From assembly GCF_027568575.1 (NCBI RefSeq), contig NZ_JANUVP010000007.1: a stretch of DNA of 64,000 bases, one strand, 5' to 3'. The position numbers were made by a program, and so were the translations under genes. This document shows positions 44,090 through 54,010 of the stretch, piece by piece (positions within the stretch are counted from its first letter, which is position 1; the number at the start of each line of letters is the position of its first letter). The notes under the pieces were generated by a model. It saw only the letters and a list, made by a program, of their open reading frames with translations. It did no database searches and was not told the origin of the DNA. The stretch comes from Caldifermentibacillus hisashii (GTDB lineage: Bacteria; Bacillota; Bacilli; Bacillales; Caldibacillaceae).

Positions 44090-44779
44090 ATGTACGATTT
44101 ACGGACTTGGAGACATGTATTTAAACTTGATCCGAATAAAGAAATTGATGATCTGTCATTAGAGAAAATTTGCGAATCAGGTACGGATTGTATTATGATC
44201 GGTGGCACGGACGGGGTAACGCTGGAAAATGTTCTTAACTTAATGGCGAGAGTTCGGCGTTATCCTGTACCATGTGCGTTGGAAATTTCCAATATTGACT
44301 CGATTTCCCCCGGATTTGATTTATACTTTATTCCAACGGTGCTAAACAGCCAAGATCCGAATTGGATTATCGGACATCATCATCAGGCTATTAAAGAATA
44401 CGGGCATTTCATTGATTGGAAGGAAATGGTCGTTGAAGGCTATTGTATTTTAAATGAAAATAGTAAAGTAGCGAAATTAACCGGTGCGAAAACGGATTTG
44501 AGTTTGGATGACATTGAAGCGTATGCAGTAATGGCGGAAAAAATGTTGCGCTTACCCGTGTTTTATCTGGAGTATAGCGGAACTTACGGAGATCCGGAAG
44601 TCGTTCAATGTGTAAAAGAACAGTTGGAAGAATCGGTCCTTTTCTATGGCGGTGGAATAACAACTGCTGAACGTGCCCGGGAAATGATCACGCATGCAGA
44701 TGTAATTGTGGTAGGAAATGTGATTTATGATAATTTACAGGAAGCGTTGAAAACTGTCAAAGCGGCAAAAGAATTGTAA
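44090..44779 (+). CDS. pcrB: Heptaprenylglyceryl phosphate synthase
   Basis: 229-residue TIM-barrel enzyme transferring a heptaprenyl group to glycerol-1-phosphate. Motifs include DCIMIGGTDGVTLENV, YIEFSGT-equivalent YLEYSGTYGDP, and the phosphate-binding FYGGGITTAERAREM and DVIVVGN. ATG 44090 has ATGGAGG. It immediately precedes pcrA as in other Bacillaceae. The product is an archaeal-type ether lipid precursor. Confidence 0.94.
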   Translation: MYDLRTWRHVFKLDPNKEIDDLSLEKICESGTDCIMIGGTDGVTLENVLNLMARVRRYPVPCALEISNIDSISPGFDLYFIPTVLNSQDPNWIIGHHHQAIKEYGHFIDWKEMVVEGYCILNENSKVAKLTGAKTDLSLDDIEAYAVMAEKMLRLPVFYLEYSGTYGDPEVVQCVKEQLEESVLFYGGGITTAERAREMITHADVIVVGNVIYDNLQEALKTVKAAKEL

Positions 44780-44850
44780 TACAAGTTGCATTCCAGTACG
44801 ATTTCTTGTAAAATAAGAACAAATATTCGGATTTGAAAAGGGTGATTGTT

Positions 44851-47049
44851 GTGCAATATTTAAAGGATCGTCTTCTTGCAGGATTAAATAAGGAGCAGCA
44901 ACAGGCGGTCAAGACCACGGAAGGTCCGCTCCTCATTATGGCCGGGGCAGGCAGTGGAAAAACAAGAGTACTAACGCACCGAATCGCTTATATTTTATTG
45001 GAAAAAGGAGTCAATCCTTATAATATATTAGCGATTACCTTTACGAATAAAGCGGCTCGGGAAATGAAAGAGCGGATTAACGGAATTCTTGGCGGTGCCG
45101 CAGATGAAATTTGGATTTCCACTTTCCACTCGATGTGTGTCCGGATTTTACGAAGAGATATTGACCGGATTGGTATTAACCGGAATTTTACCATTTTTGA
45201 TACGACGGATCAGCTATCGGTCATAAAGGGAATTTTAAAAGATAAAAATATTGATTCGAAAAAATTTGACCCGCGGGGCATTTTAAGTGCCATCAGCAGT
45301 GCGAAAAACGAGTTGATTGATGCGAAACAATATGGAAAATATACAGGCAATTATTTTGAAAATATCGTAAGCGACGTCTTTGAACAATATGAAAAACGGC
45401 TTCTCAAAAATCATTCCCTCGATTTTGATGACTTGATCATGAAAACAATTCAATTATTCAAACGGGTTCCTGAGGTTTTAGAGTACTATCAAAGGAAATT
45501 TCAATACATTCATGTGGACGAATATCAAGATACGAATAAGGCGCAATATCAACTTGTGCACTTATTGGCAGCGAAATTTCAAAATCTTTGTGTGGTCGGT
45601 GATTCGGATCAGTCGATATACGGATGGAGAGGTGCCGATATTGCCAATATTCTTTCGTTTGAAAAGGACTATCCGAATGCAAAAGTGATCCTACTTGAAC
45701 AAAATTATCGGTCAACGAAAAATATTTTACAAGTGGCTAATCATGTTATCTCAAATAATGTGAAAAGAAAACCGAAAAATCTTTGGACAGATAATGAAAA
45801 AGGGGAAAAAATCCAATATTATCGAGCTGACACAGAACAAGGAGAAGCATTGTTTGTCACCGGTAAAATAAAAGAACTGGTTGAAACGAAACAAAGAAAG
45901 TTTAGTGATTTTGCCATTCTATATCGGACAAATGCACAATCGCGGGCAATGGAAGAAATGTTGGTGAAGGCGAATATTCCTTATACGATTGTTGGCGGGA
46001 CAAAATTCTATGACCGGAAAGAAATTAAGGATTTACTCGCTTATTTACGTCTTGTTGCAAACTTGGATGATGATATTAGTTTTGTTCGTATCATTAACGT
46101 GCCAAAGCGCGGGATTGGAGCTACTTCCCTTGATCGCATCGCGCAATATGCCCTTCAAAACGAGATGTCTATGTTTCGTGCATTAGGAGAAGTGGAACGG
46201 ATCGGCTTATCGGCAAAAGCTATGAAAGCCTGCCGTGAATTTTATCAAATGCTCTCCGGATTGAATCAGATGCAAGAATATTTGTCCGTGATGGAGTTAA
46301 CCGAAGAAATCATTAAACGAACAGAATATCGGGAAGTGTTACAGGCTGAAAAAACATTAGAAGCAGAAAGCCGCCTCGAAAACATCGATGAATTTCTGTC
46401 AGTGACAAAAAATTTTGAGGAATCCAGTGAAGACCAAACACTGATTGCTTTTTTAACTGATTTAGCCTTAGTAGCTGATATCGATCAACTGGATAAAGAA
46501 GAAAATGTAAAAGATGCTGTCGTACTAATGACACTGCACTCAGCAAAGGGACTTGAATTTCCCGTTGTTTTCCTAATCGGTTTAGAAGAAGGAGTTTTTC
46601 CACATTCACGAAGTCTCATGGAAGAAAATGATATGGAGGAAGAAAGACGTCTCATGTATGTCGGAATTACCCGGGCAGAGGAAGAATTATATATTACAAA
46701 TGCCCAAATCCGAACGCTTTACGGTCATACTAATATAAATCCCGCTTCCAGATTCATTGAAGAAATTCCCGATGAATTTATCGATAGGTTAAATGAACAG
46801 AAACGAAATGTTCCCGTTCGTGATCAGCATCAGGTTCGTCCGGTATTTCGACCTGCGCAATCAACCACAGGCGGTGAAGATATTCGTTGGAGAGCGGGCG
46901 ACAAGGCGATTCATAAAAAATGGGGCGTCGGTACGGTTGTTAGTGTGAAAGGCGAGGGGGATCATATGGAATTGGATATTGCCTTTCCAATACCAGTCGG
47001 CATAAAGCGTCTGTTAGCCAAATTTGCCCCTATTGAAAAACAAAAATAA
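44851..47049 (+). CDS. pcrA: ATP-dependent DNA helicase PcrA
   Basis: 732-residue SF1A helicase for repair and replication. Walker A is MAGAGSGKTRVL, Walker B VDEYQDTN, motif III GDSDQSIYGWRGA, motif IV QNYRST and motif VI MYVGITRAEEELY. The C-terminal Tudor-like RNAP-binding region is seen in AGDKAIHKKWGVGTVVSVKG. GTG 44851 follows AAGGGTGA; an upstream in-frame start lacks a site. It is probably co-transcribed with ligA. Confidence 0.96.
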   Translation: MQYLKDRLLAGLNKEQQQAVKTTEGPLLIMAGAGSGKTRVLTHRIAYILLEKGVNPYNILAITFTNKAAREMKERINGILGGAADEIWISTFHSMCVRILRRDIDRIGINRNFTIFDTTDQLSVIKGILKDKNIDSKKFDPRGILSAISSAKNELIDAKQYGKYTGNYFENIVSDVFEQYEKRLLKNHSLDFDDLIMKTIQLFKRVPEVLEYYQRKFQYIHVDEYQDTNKAQYQLVHLLAAKFQNLCVVGDSDQSIYGWRGADIANILSFEKDYPNAKVILLEQNYRSTKNILQVANHVISNNVKRKPKNLWTDNEKGEKIQYYRADTEQGEALFVTGKIKELVETKQRKFSDFAILYRTNAQSRAMEEMLVKANIPYTIVGGTKFYDRKEIKDLLAYLRLVANLDDDISFVRIINVPKRGIGATSLDRIAQYALQNEMSMFRALGEVERIGLSAKAMKACREFYQMLSGLNQMQEYLSVMELTEEIIKRTEYREVLQAEKTLEAESRLENIDEFLSVTKNFEESSEDQTLIAFLTDLALVADIDQLDKEENVKDAVVLMTLHSAKGLEFPVVFLIGLEEGVFPHSRSLMEENDMEEERRLMYVGITRAEEELYITNAQIRTLYGHTNINPASRFIEEIPDEFIDRLNEQKRNVPVRDQHQVRPVFRPAQSTTGGEDIRWRAGDKAIHKKWGVGTVVSVKGEGDHMELDIAFPIPVGIKRLLAKFAPIEKQK

Positions 47050-47179
47050 TGTGATTTTTTCACAAAAAATATAGAAAAGATTTATGGATCATTTAAAATA
47101 ACAAATAAAACCCAAAAGCTCTTTCAGGAAATCGCGCTTTGCTTAATCAGTACATTACATACAAAGGTGAGGGTTGTCT

Positions 47180-49192
47180 ATGCGTTTAGAAGATGCCAAA
47201 AAAAGGGTAGATGAATTGCATAAGTTATTGAACCAATATGGATATGAATATTACGTATTGGATAAGCCATCTGTTCCTGACAGTGAATATGATAAACGAA
47301 TGCAAGAATTAATTGCTCTGGAAACGGAATTCCCCCAATTAAAGACACCGAACTCTCCAACGCAGCGGATAGGCGGTGAAGTGTTGGAAGGTTTTCAAAA
47401 GGTAAGACACCGAATCCCGATGCTTAGTCTTGCCAATGCTTTTAATGAGGCTGATCTTCGCGATTTTGACCGCAGAGTGAGACAAACGGTAGGCGACACT
47501 GCTTATGTTTGCGAATTGAAAATTGATGGGTTAGCGGTTTCCCTTCGATATGAAAACGGTGTGTTCGTCCAAGGTTCTACCCGTGGTGATGGAACAGTCG
47601 GGGAAGATATTACAGTGAATCTACGAACCGTCCGCTCGATTCCTTTACAGTTAACCGAGAAAGTAACGATTGAAGTTCGTGGGGAAGTATTTATGCCGAA
47701 AAGATCTTTTGCTAAACTGAATAAGGAGCGGGAAGAAAACGGAGAAATCTTGTTTGCCAATCCAAGGAATGCAGCGGCCGGTTCCTTGAGACAGCTGGAT
47801 CCGAAAATTGCAGCTTCCAGGAATCTCGATGTGTTTCTCTATGCCATCGGTGAGAATCATTTAGAATTAATTGAAAGACATAGTGAAGGATTAAATTATT
47901 TGGACCGGCTCGGTTTAAAAACAAATCAGGAAAGAAGACTTTGTTCGACGATTGATGACGTCTTGGAATATATTAAAGAATGGCAAGAAAAGCGACCTGA
48001 TTTGCCTTATGAAATTGACGGGATTGTGGTCAAAGTCGACCGTTATGACCAGCAGGAAAAGCTTGGAACGACGGTGAAAAGTCCACGCTGGGCGATTGCT
48101 TATAAATTCCCGGCAGAAGAAGTAATGACCAAATTAATTGGTATTGATCTCAGTGTCGGTCGGACCGGTGTCGTGACGCCAACAGGAATACTGGAACCGG
48201 TACGCGTTGCCGGAACAACGGTACAGCGGGCATCCTTGCATAATGAAGACTTGATTAAAGAGAAAGATATTCGAATTGGTGATTATGTTATCGTTAAAAA
48301 AGCGGGTGACATCATTCCGGAAGTCGTGCGGTCTGTTCCTGAAAAACGAACCGGTAAAGAAAATCCTTTTGCGATGCCAACTCATTGCCCTGCTTGCGGA
48401 AGTGAACTGGTCCGTTTGGAAGGGGAAGTAGCTTTGCGGTGCATAAACCCGAAATGCCCGGCACAAATTCGTGAAGGTTTGATTCATTTTGTCTCAAGAA
48501 ATGCCATGAATATCGATGGTTTGGGTGAAAAAGTAATTACCCAATTGTTCCAAGAAAATTTAGTCGCAGATGTAGCTGATATTTATAAATTAACCAAAGA
48601 CCAATTGATTCAACTGGAAAGAATGGGTGAAAAATCCGTTCAAAATTTATTAACTGCCATTGAAGCCTCAAAAGAAAATTCATTAGAACGGTTATTATTC
48701 GGTCTTGGCATTCGTCATGTCGGTGCAAAAGCAGCCAAAATTTTAGCACAAACATATGAACACATCGATCGGCTTATGGATGCAAAAGAAGAAGAATTAC
48801 AAGCAATTACTGATATTGGGGAAAAAATGGCAAATTCGATTGTTACTTATTTTCAGGCTCCGGAAGTAAAAGAATTAATTGATGAATTGAAATCCCTAGG
48901 TGTGAATGTCACTTATAAAGGGGAAAGACCGCAAAATATCGCGGATATAGAATCTCCTGTAGCCGGGAAAACAATTGTTTTAACAGGAAAGTTAACGAAT
49001 TTGTCCAGAAATGAAGCAAAGGAAAAACTAGAACAATTAGGGGCAACTGTAACCGGAAGTGTCAGTAAAAAGACTGATATTGTTATCGCCGGGGCTGATG
49101 CCGGATCAAAATTGGAAAAAGCACAAAGTCTCGATATTGAAATATGGAGCGAAGAACAGTTCCTTGAAATATTAAACGAAAATGAACAGTAG
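47180..49192 (+). CDS. ligA: NAD-dependent DNA ligase
   Basis: 670-residue essential ligase. The adenylated lysine is in CELKIDGLAVSLRYE (KxDG), with GSTRGDGTVGEDITVN following. Four zinc cysteines lie in HCPACGSELV and CINPKCPAQIRE, then helix-hairpin-helix repeats and a C-terminal BRCT domain (GKTIVLTGKL to the end). ATG 47180 follows AAAGGTGAGGG. Domain order and length are standard. Confidence 0.97.
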   Translation: MRLEDAKKRVDELHKLLNQYGYEYYVLDKPSVPDSEYDKRMQELIALETEFPQLKTPNSPTQRIGGEVLEGFQKVRHRIPMLSLANAFNEADLRDFDRRVRQTVGDTAYVCELKIDGLAVSLRYENGVFVQGSTRGDGTVGEDITVNLRTVRSIPLQLTEKVTIEVRGEVFMPKRSFAKLNKEREENGEILFANPRNAAAGSLRQLDPKIAASRNLDVFLYAIGENHLELIERHSEGLNYLDRLGLKTNQERRLCSTIDDVLEYIKEWQEKRPDLPYEIDGIVVKVDRYDQQEKLGTTVKSPRWAIAYKFPAEEVMTKLIGIDLSVGRTGVVTPTGILEPVRVAGTTVQRASLHNEDLIKEKDIRIGDYVIVKKAGDIIPEVVRSVPEKRTGKENPFAMPTHCPACGSELVRLEGEVALRCINPKCPAQIREGLIHFVSRNAMNIDGLGEKVITQLFQENLVADVADIYKLTKDQLIQLERMGEKSVQNLLTAIEASKENSLERLLFGLGIRHVGAKAAKILAQTYEHIDRLMDAKEEELQAITDIGEKMANSIVTYFQAPEVKELIDELKSLGVNVTYKGERPQNIADIESPVAGKTIVLTGKLTNLSRNEAKEKLEQLGATVTGSVSKKTDIVIAGADAGSKLEKAQSLDIEIWSEEQFLEILNENEQ

Positions 49193-49218
49193 TCTTTTTT
49201 TAAAGAGGTGTCCAAAAA

Positions 49219-50361
49219 ATGAGAAAATACATGATTCTATCCTTCCTTCTCGTTTTTGTTTTATCCGGTTGTCTGCCAAATGTTAATGATCAGGATGAAG
49301 TAGTTAAAAAAAATAATAAAACAGAGGAGAAAGCGATTATCCCAAAATATCAAATATCTGAATCTTATTATCGGACGTTGACGCCATTCAAACCTTCCAG
49401 TGTACGCGGGATGGTTGTCAGCAATTTAAATAATCGTTTTGACAGCGATGAATTTGAAGAAGGATTATTACGAATATCTCAACGGAATTTTCCTACTGAC
49501 ACCTATATTTTTCAAGAAGGCCAATATATTAATAAAAAGACGATCACCGGTTGGCTGAGAAGGAAAATGACAAGTGGACAATTACAAGAAAAAGGTTTAA
49601 AGGAAAATGAAAACATCGGTCTAAATCCATTATTAGAAAATGAAGCTGACCAAGAAAAAAATCCAATTTACTTAGCTCATATTCTTGAACACGATTATTT
49701 AGTTAAGTCAGAAGGTGATACGGTAAAACTGGGCGGTGTGTCCATTGGGTTGGCATTAAACTCTGTCTATTATTACAAATTGGATGGGGCAGAGAAAAAA
49801 GTTGAGATCCCCAATAATGTCATTGAAAGCGAAGGAAAGCGAATCGCTGAGGAATTGATTGGTCAGTTAAGAAAGATCAAAGGTTTAGAGTCTGTTCCGA
49901 TTACAATCGGGTTATTTAAACAACAAGATAAAACATCCATTGTCCCCGGAAACTACTTTGCTTATGGAACGGCGGAAAGTGGAACATCATTGGAATGGAA
50001 TAAGGTAGAAGAGGAATATGTGCTTTTCCCTTCAACTGAAGCAACGGAAAAACATCGTGACGATGCCCAACAGTTTGATACGTTTAAAAATAATGTCGGT
50101 CAGTATTTTTCCAACTATAACGGGATTGTCGGCAGGGCTCTATATATTAATAATGAATTAAATAAAATATCCATTGATGTAACCATGCAATTTTATGGAA
50201 AAACGGAAGTCATCGGTTTTTCACAATATATTGCAAGCTTAATTGTTGAGAGCTTTCCGAAATATGCAACGACGGAAGTAAATGTCAATTCAGTAACCAA
50301 TCAAGAAGCATTAATTTTAAAAGAACCGGATATGGATGAGCCGTTTGTTCATATTTATTAA
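49219..50361 (+). CDS. yerH: CamS-family lipoprotein (YerH)
   Basis: 380 residues; signal peptide YMILSFLLVFVLSGC with a lipobox cysteine at about residue 18. The remainder matches the CamS family, named for a lipoprotein whose processed signal peptide is a sex pheromone in staphylococci. Its cellular role in Bacillus is unknown. ATG 49219 has AGAGGTG. It closes the plus-strand block and meets the pur operon convergently. Confidence 0.9.
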   Translation: MRKYMILSFLLVFVLSGCLPNVNDQDEVVKKNNKTEEKAIIPKYQISESYYRTLTPFKPSSVRGMVVSNLNNRFDSDEFEEGLLRISQRNFPTDTYIFQEGQYINKKTITGWLRRKMTSGQLQEKGLKENENIGLNPLLENEADQEKNPIYLAHILEHDYLVKSEGDTVKLGGVSIGLALNSVYYYKLDGAEKKVEIPNNVIESEGKRIAEELIGQLRKIKGLESVPITIGLFKQQDKTSIVPGNYFAYGTAESGTSLEWNKVEEEYVLFPSTEATEKHRDDAQQFDTFKNNVGQYFSNYNGIVGRALYINNELNKISIDVTMQFYGKTEVIGFSQYIASLIVESFPKYATTEVNVNSVTNQEALILKEPDMDEPFVHIY

Positions 50362-50412
50362 AATATCATTGAATACCAATATTCGATGCTGAATAGAAGG
50401 CTCGAAAATTTC

Positions 50413-50448
50413 CCCAAGAATGTTCATTTTCCTGCATTCTTGGGTTTT
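50413..50448 (+). terminator. Terminator after yerH
   Basis: CCCAAGAATG pairs with CATTCTTGGG, followed by TTTTATT. Confidence 0.9.
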
Positions 50449-50485
50449 ATTATTTTGAGACATTGTCCGGACAGCTCTTTTTGTT

Positions 50486-50520
50486 TCATGAAAAAAGGGT
50501 ATCAAAAAAGGTCGCCCTTC
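50486..50520 (-). terminator. Probable terminator of the pur operon
   Basis: On the minus strand AAGGGC...ACCCTT with a T-run (plus A's from 50491). The stem is short, so strength is uncertain. Confidence 0.55.
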
Positions 50521-50538
50521 TTTATACACCCCGATCTC

Positions 50539-51813
50539 TTATTTTACAACAGAATGGTTAATGGCGCGATTGCCGATATCTTTTCGATAGAAGCAATTCT
50601 CCCAGTTCAGTTTTTCCAATTCCTTATAAACATTTGATTGAGCATCAGCTAACGTTTTTCCTCTAGCCGCTGCCAACAGGAGACGGCCTCCGTTGGCAAG
50701 CAGTTCTCCTTTATCATTTTTTACTGTACCGGCATGGAAGAGGAGGACATTTTGATCAATGGACTCACATGCAGGAAGAACAAAACCTTTTTGATAGGAT
50801 TCCGGATAACCATTTGCTGCGATCACAACACCGAGTACTGCTTCATCATCCCATTCAATGATTGGTGTCTCGCCATTTAATAATTGCAAAATTACTTCCA
50901 CAAGATCGGATTCCATTCGCGGCAAAACGACTTGGGTTTCCGGATCGCCAAAACGGGCATTGAATTCAATAACCTTGGGGCCGGAAGCGGTATGGATTAA
51001 TCCGGCATAAAGGATTCCTGTAAAACTTCTATTTTCCAAAACTAATGCTTCCGTAACCGGCTTTAAAATCGTTTCATAAGCTTGATGAATCGTGTCTTGA
51101 CTGATAAAAGGGACGGGTGAATATGCGCCCATTCCGCCGGTGTTCGGTCCTTGATCCCCGTCAAAAGCCCGTTTATGGTCTTGGGCAATTTCCAAAGGGA
51201 CGAGATTTGTTCCGTTGACAAAGGCCATGAACGAAAATTCTTCCCCTTCCAAAAACTCCTCAACGACGACTTTTGCAGAAGAGGAACCAAATTTATTTTG
51301 TAATAAAAATTCTTCCAGTGTGGAAACAGCTTCTTCTATTGTATTAGCAACGACAACCCCTTTTCCGGCGGCTAAACCGTCAGCTTTAATAACGATAGGC
51401 GCTCCTTTTTCCAAAACATAGTCTTTTGCTTGATCAAATTCAGTGAAAACTTCATATTCTGCAGTAGGGATTTGGTACTTTTTCATCAAGGATTTGGCAA
51501 ATGATTTACTGCCTTCAATTTCTGCTGCTTCTTTGTTGGGTCCAAAAACTAAGAGTGATTCAGCGCGGAATCGATTCGCCAACCCTTCTAAAAGCGGTAC
51601 TTCCGGTCCTATGATTGTTAAGCCGATATCGTTTTGTTTGGCAAACTCGACTAATTGATCTTGTTCATGTTCGTTAATCTCAATACATGTGGCACAATCA
51701 CTCATCCCGGCATTTCCCGGTGCCGCGAAAACTTGTTCAACCAAGGGACTTTCACTGACTTTTCGGCAAATGGCATGTTCACGACCGCCTCTGCCAATAA
51801 CTAGAACATTCAT
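50539..51813 (-). CDS. purD: Phosphoribosylamine-glycine ligase
   Basis: 424-residue ATP-grasp enzyme (GAR synthetase), second step of purine synthesis. The N-terminus MNVLVIGRGGREHAICRK, the ATP-grasp loop KADGLAAGKGVVVA and the metal-binding IEFNARFGDPETQVVLPR are diagnostic. Last gene of the operon, 51 bp after purH. ATG 51813 has GGAGG. Confidence 0.97.
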   Translation of the reverse strand: MNVLVIGRGGREHAICRKVSESPLVEQVFAAPGNAGMSDCATCIEINEHEQDQLVEFAKQNDIGLTIIGPEVPLLEGLANRFRAESLLVFGPNKEAAEIEGSKSFAKSLMKKYQIPTAEYEVFTEFDQAKDYVLEKGAPIVIKADGLAAGKGVVVANTIEEAVSTLEEFLLQNKFGSSSAKVVVEEFLEGEEFSFMAFVNGTNLVPLEIAQDHKRAFDGDQGPNTGGMGAYSPVPFISQDTIHQAYETILKPVTEALVLENRSFTGILYAGLIHTASGPKVIEFNARFGDPETQVVLPRMESDLVEVILQLLNGETPIIEWDDEAVLGVVIAANGYPESYQKGFVLPACESIDQNVLLFHAGTVKNDKGELLANGGRLLLAAARGKTLADAQSNVYKELEKLNWENCFYRKDIGNRAINHSVVK

Positions 51814-51864
51814 TTGTCAACCTCCAAATATGGTTCAGATTCAGAATGATAAAGGAACGAAAGA

Positions 51865-53403
51865 TTAATGTTTAAAATGACGGATACCGGTAAATACCAT
51901 CGCGATTCCGTACTCATCCGCCTTTTTGATGGAGTCGGCGTCCTTCACCGATCCCCCCGGTTGAATAATCGCTGTAATCCCTGCTTGACCGGCTGCTTCT
52001 ACTGTATCATCCATCGGGAAAAAGGCATCGGAAGCTAAGACGGCTCCTTGTGCTTTCTTTCCTGCCTGGTCAAGGGCAATTTTGGCAGCACCGACGCGAT
52101 TCATTTGACCGGCGCCAACACCGAGCGTTGAATCTTTAGAAGTGACGACGATGGCATTCGACTTCACATGTTTAACCACTTTCCAGCCAAGTTTTAATGC
52201 TTCCCATTCTTCCTCGGTTGGTTTACGTTTTGTTGGGACCATAATCGTAGCCTCGTCCAAGCCGGCCCGGTCATAATCTTGAACAAGCAAACCGCCTTCA
52301 ATGGATGTAAGCCTGAATTCATTTTTATTTTCTTTTGTAAAAGGTACGGTTAACAGGCGAATATTCTTTTTCGTTGTTAAGATGTTTAATGCTTCTTTAC
52401 TAAATGAAGGAGCAATAATGATTTCCAGGAAAATTTCATGAAGTTTCTTGGCCGTTTGTTCATCGACTTCCCGGTTTAAGGCGACTATACCGCCAAAAAT
52501 GGAAACCGGATCGGCTTCAAATGCTTTTGCATAAGCGTCAAATATCGTTTTACCAATCCCGACACCGCACGGATTCATATGTTTTACGGCAACCGCAGCC
52601 GGCTCGTTAAATTCCTCAACAATGGATAAGGCACTGGCGGCATCATTAATATTATTGTAAGAAAGTTCTTTCCCGTGTAACTGTGACGCATTGGCAATGG
52701 AAAAACTGGATCCAAGTGGTTTTTTATAAAAAGCTGCATGTTGATGAGGATTTTCCCCATATCGTAACGATTGTTGTAGTTCGTATGTAACTGTTAATTT
52801 TTCAGGGAACACTTCCCCGGTTAAATTGGTCATATATTCGGCAATCAAGGCATCGTATCCGGCTGTATGACGGAATACTTTTGCAGCAAGTCTTCTGCGT
52901 GTTGAAAATTGTGTTTCACCGTTCTTTTTTAATTCATCAAGGACAACAGTGTAATCGGTCGGATCAACAACAACCGTTACATGTTGATGGTTTTTTGCCG
53001 CTGACCGTAACATCGATGGACCGCCAATATCAATATTTTCAATTGCTTCTTCAACCGAAACATTTGGTTTGGAAATGGTCTCTTTAAATGGATATAAGTT
53101 TACGCAAACAAGGTGGATTGGTGAAATCCCATGTTCTTCAATTTGGTTAACATGTTCCGCTTCGTCCAATTTGGCCAGCAATCCGCCATGAATCGCCGGG
53201 TGTAAAGTTTTTACGCGACCGTCAAGAATTTCCGGAAAGCCGGTGATGTCACTAATTCCGATTACAGGGATACCGGCTTCTATTAAAGCGTTGCTCGTTC
53301 CCCCGGTTGAAATGATTTCAAAGCCGAGTTCAACAAGTTCTTTTGCAAAATCGACGACACCAGTTTTGTCGGATACAGAGATGAGTGCACGTTTTTTTGA
53401 CAT
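51865..53403 (-). CDS. purH: Bifunctional AICAR formyltransferase/IMP cyclohydrolase
   Basis: 512-residue enzyme for the last two steps to IMP. The cyclohydrolase domain begins KRALISVSDKTGVVDFAKEL; the formyltransferase domain has LRYGENPHQHAAFYK and AVKHMNPCGVGIG (catalytic Lys-His), ending with QPGGSVKDADSI and AMVFTGIRHFKH. It starts one base after the purN stop. ATG 53403 has GGAGG. Confidence 0.97.
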   Translation of the reverse strand: MSKKRALISVSDKTGVVDFAKELVELGFEIISTGGTSNALIEAGIPVIGISDITGFPEILDGRVKTLHPAIHGGLLAKLDEAEHVNQIEEHGISPIHLVCVNLYPFKETISKPNVSVEEAIENIDIGGPSMLRSAAKNHQHVTVVVDPTDYTVVLDELKKNGETQFSTRRRLAAKVFRHTAGYDALIAEYMTNLTGEVFPEKLTVTYELQQSLRYGENPHQHAAFYKKPLGSSFSIANASQLHGKELSYNNINDAASALSIVEEFNEPAAVAVKHMNPCGVGIGKTIFDAYAKAFEADPVSIFGGIVALNREVDEQTAKKLHEIFLEIIIAPSFSKEALNILTTKKNIRLLTVPFTKENKNEFRLTSIEGGLLVQDYDRAGLDEATIMVPTKRKPTEEEWEALKLGWKVVKHVKSNAIVVTSKDSTLGVGAGQMNRVGAAKIALDQAGKKAQGAVLASDAFFPMDDTVEAAGQAGITAIIQPGGSVKDADSIKKADEYGIAMVFTGIRHFKH

Positions 53404-53404
53404 A

Positions 53405-54010
53405 TTATTTAGCCTCCAATTGTGTTCTTGTAGAAAAGGATGATGAAAAGTTTAACAGCTTTTGTAAAGTAGCCGGGTATAATTGATGTTCAACGGCCTG
53501 AATTTTAACTTGTAATGATTCCCTTGTTTCATCAACGGAAATGGGAACCGCTTGTTGGGCGATTATTTTTCCGGTATCCATTCCTTCATCGACATAATGG
53601 ATCGTTACACCGGTTTGTTTTACACCTGCTTGTAAACTTTGTCCGATCGCATCCAGTCCGGGAAAAGCCGGCAACAGGGAAGGATGTATATTAACAATTT
53701 TTCCTTCGTAATGCTTTAAGATTGTTGGACCAATGAGTCGCATGTAACCGGCCAATGCAATAAATTCAATGTTCATTTCGACGAGTTTTGCTAGAATGAT
53801 TGTTTCATATGCAGCTTTATGTTTATATTGTTTCGGATTAAATAAAAATACGGGAATATGTTCCGCTTCTGCTCTTTCAATTACATAAGCACCCGGCCGG
53901 TCACAAACGAGAAGCGCAATATTTGCCCGAAGCGTTCCTTCTTTAACGGCATCAACCAATGCTTGGAAATTACTGCCGTTACCGGATGCAAAGATGGCAA
54001 TATTTTTCAT
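53405..54010 (-). CDS. purN: Phosphoribosylglycinamide formyltransferase
   Basis: 201-residue folate-dependent GAR transformylase. Motifs are IFASGNGSNFQALVDA, the catalytic region FIALAGYMRLIG, the His in NIHPSLLPAFPG and the Asp in YVDEGMDTGKII. It overlaps purM by 4 bp, indicating coupling. Confidence 0.96.
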   Translation of the reverse strand: MKNIAIFASGNGSNFQALVDAVKEGTLRANIALLVCDRPGAYVIERAEAEHIPVFLFNPKQYKHKAAYETIILAKLVEMNIEFIALAGYMRLIGPTILKHYEGKIVNIHPSLLPAFPGLDAIGQSLQAGVKQTGVTIHYVDEGMDTGKIIAQQAVPISVDETRESLQVKIQAVEHQLYPATLQKLLNFSSSFSTRTQLEAK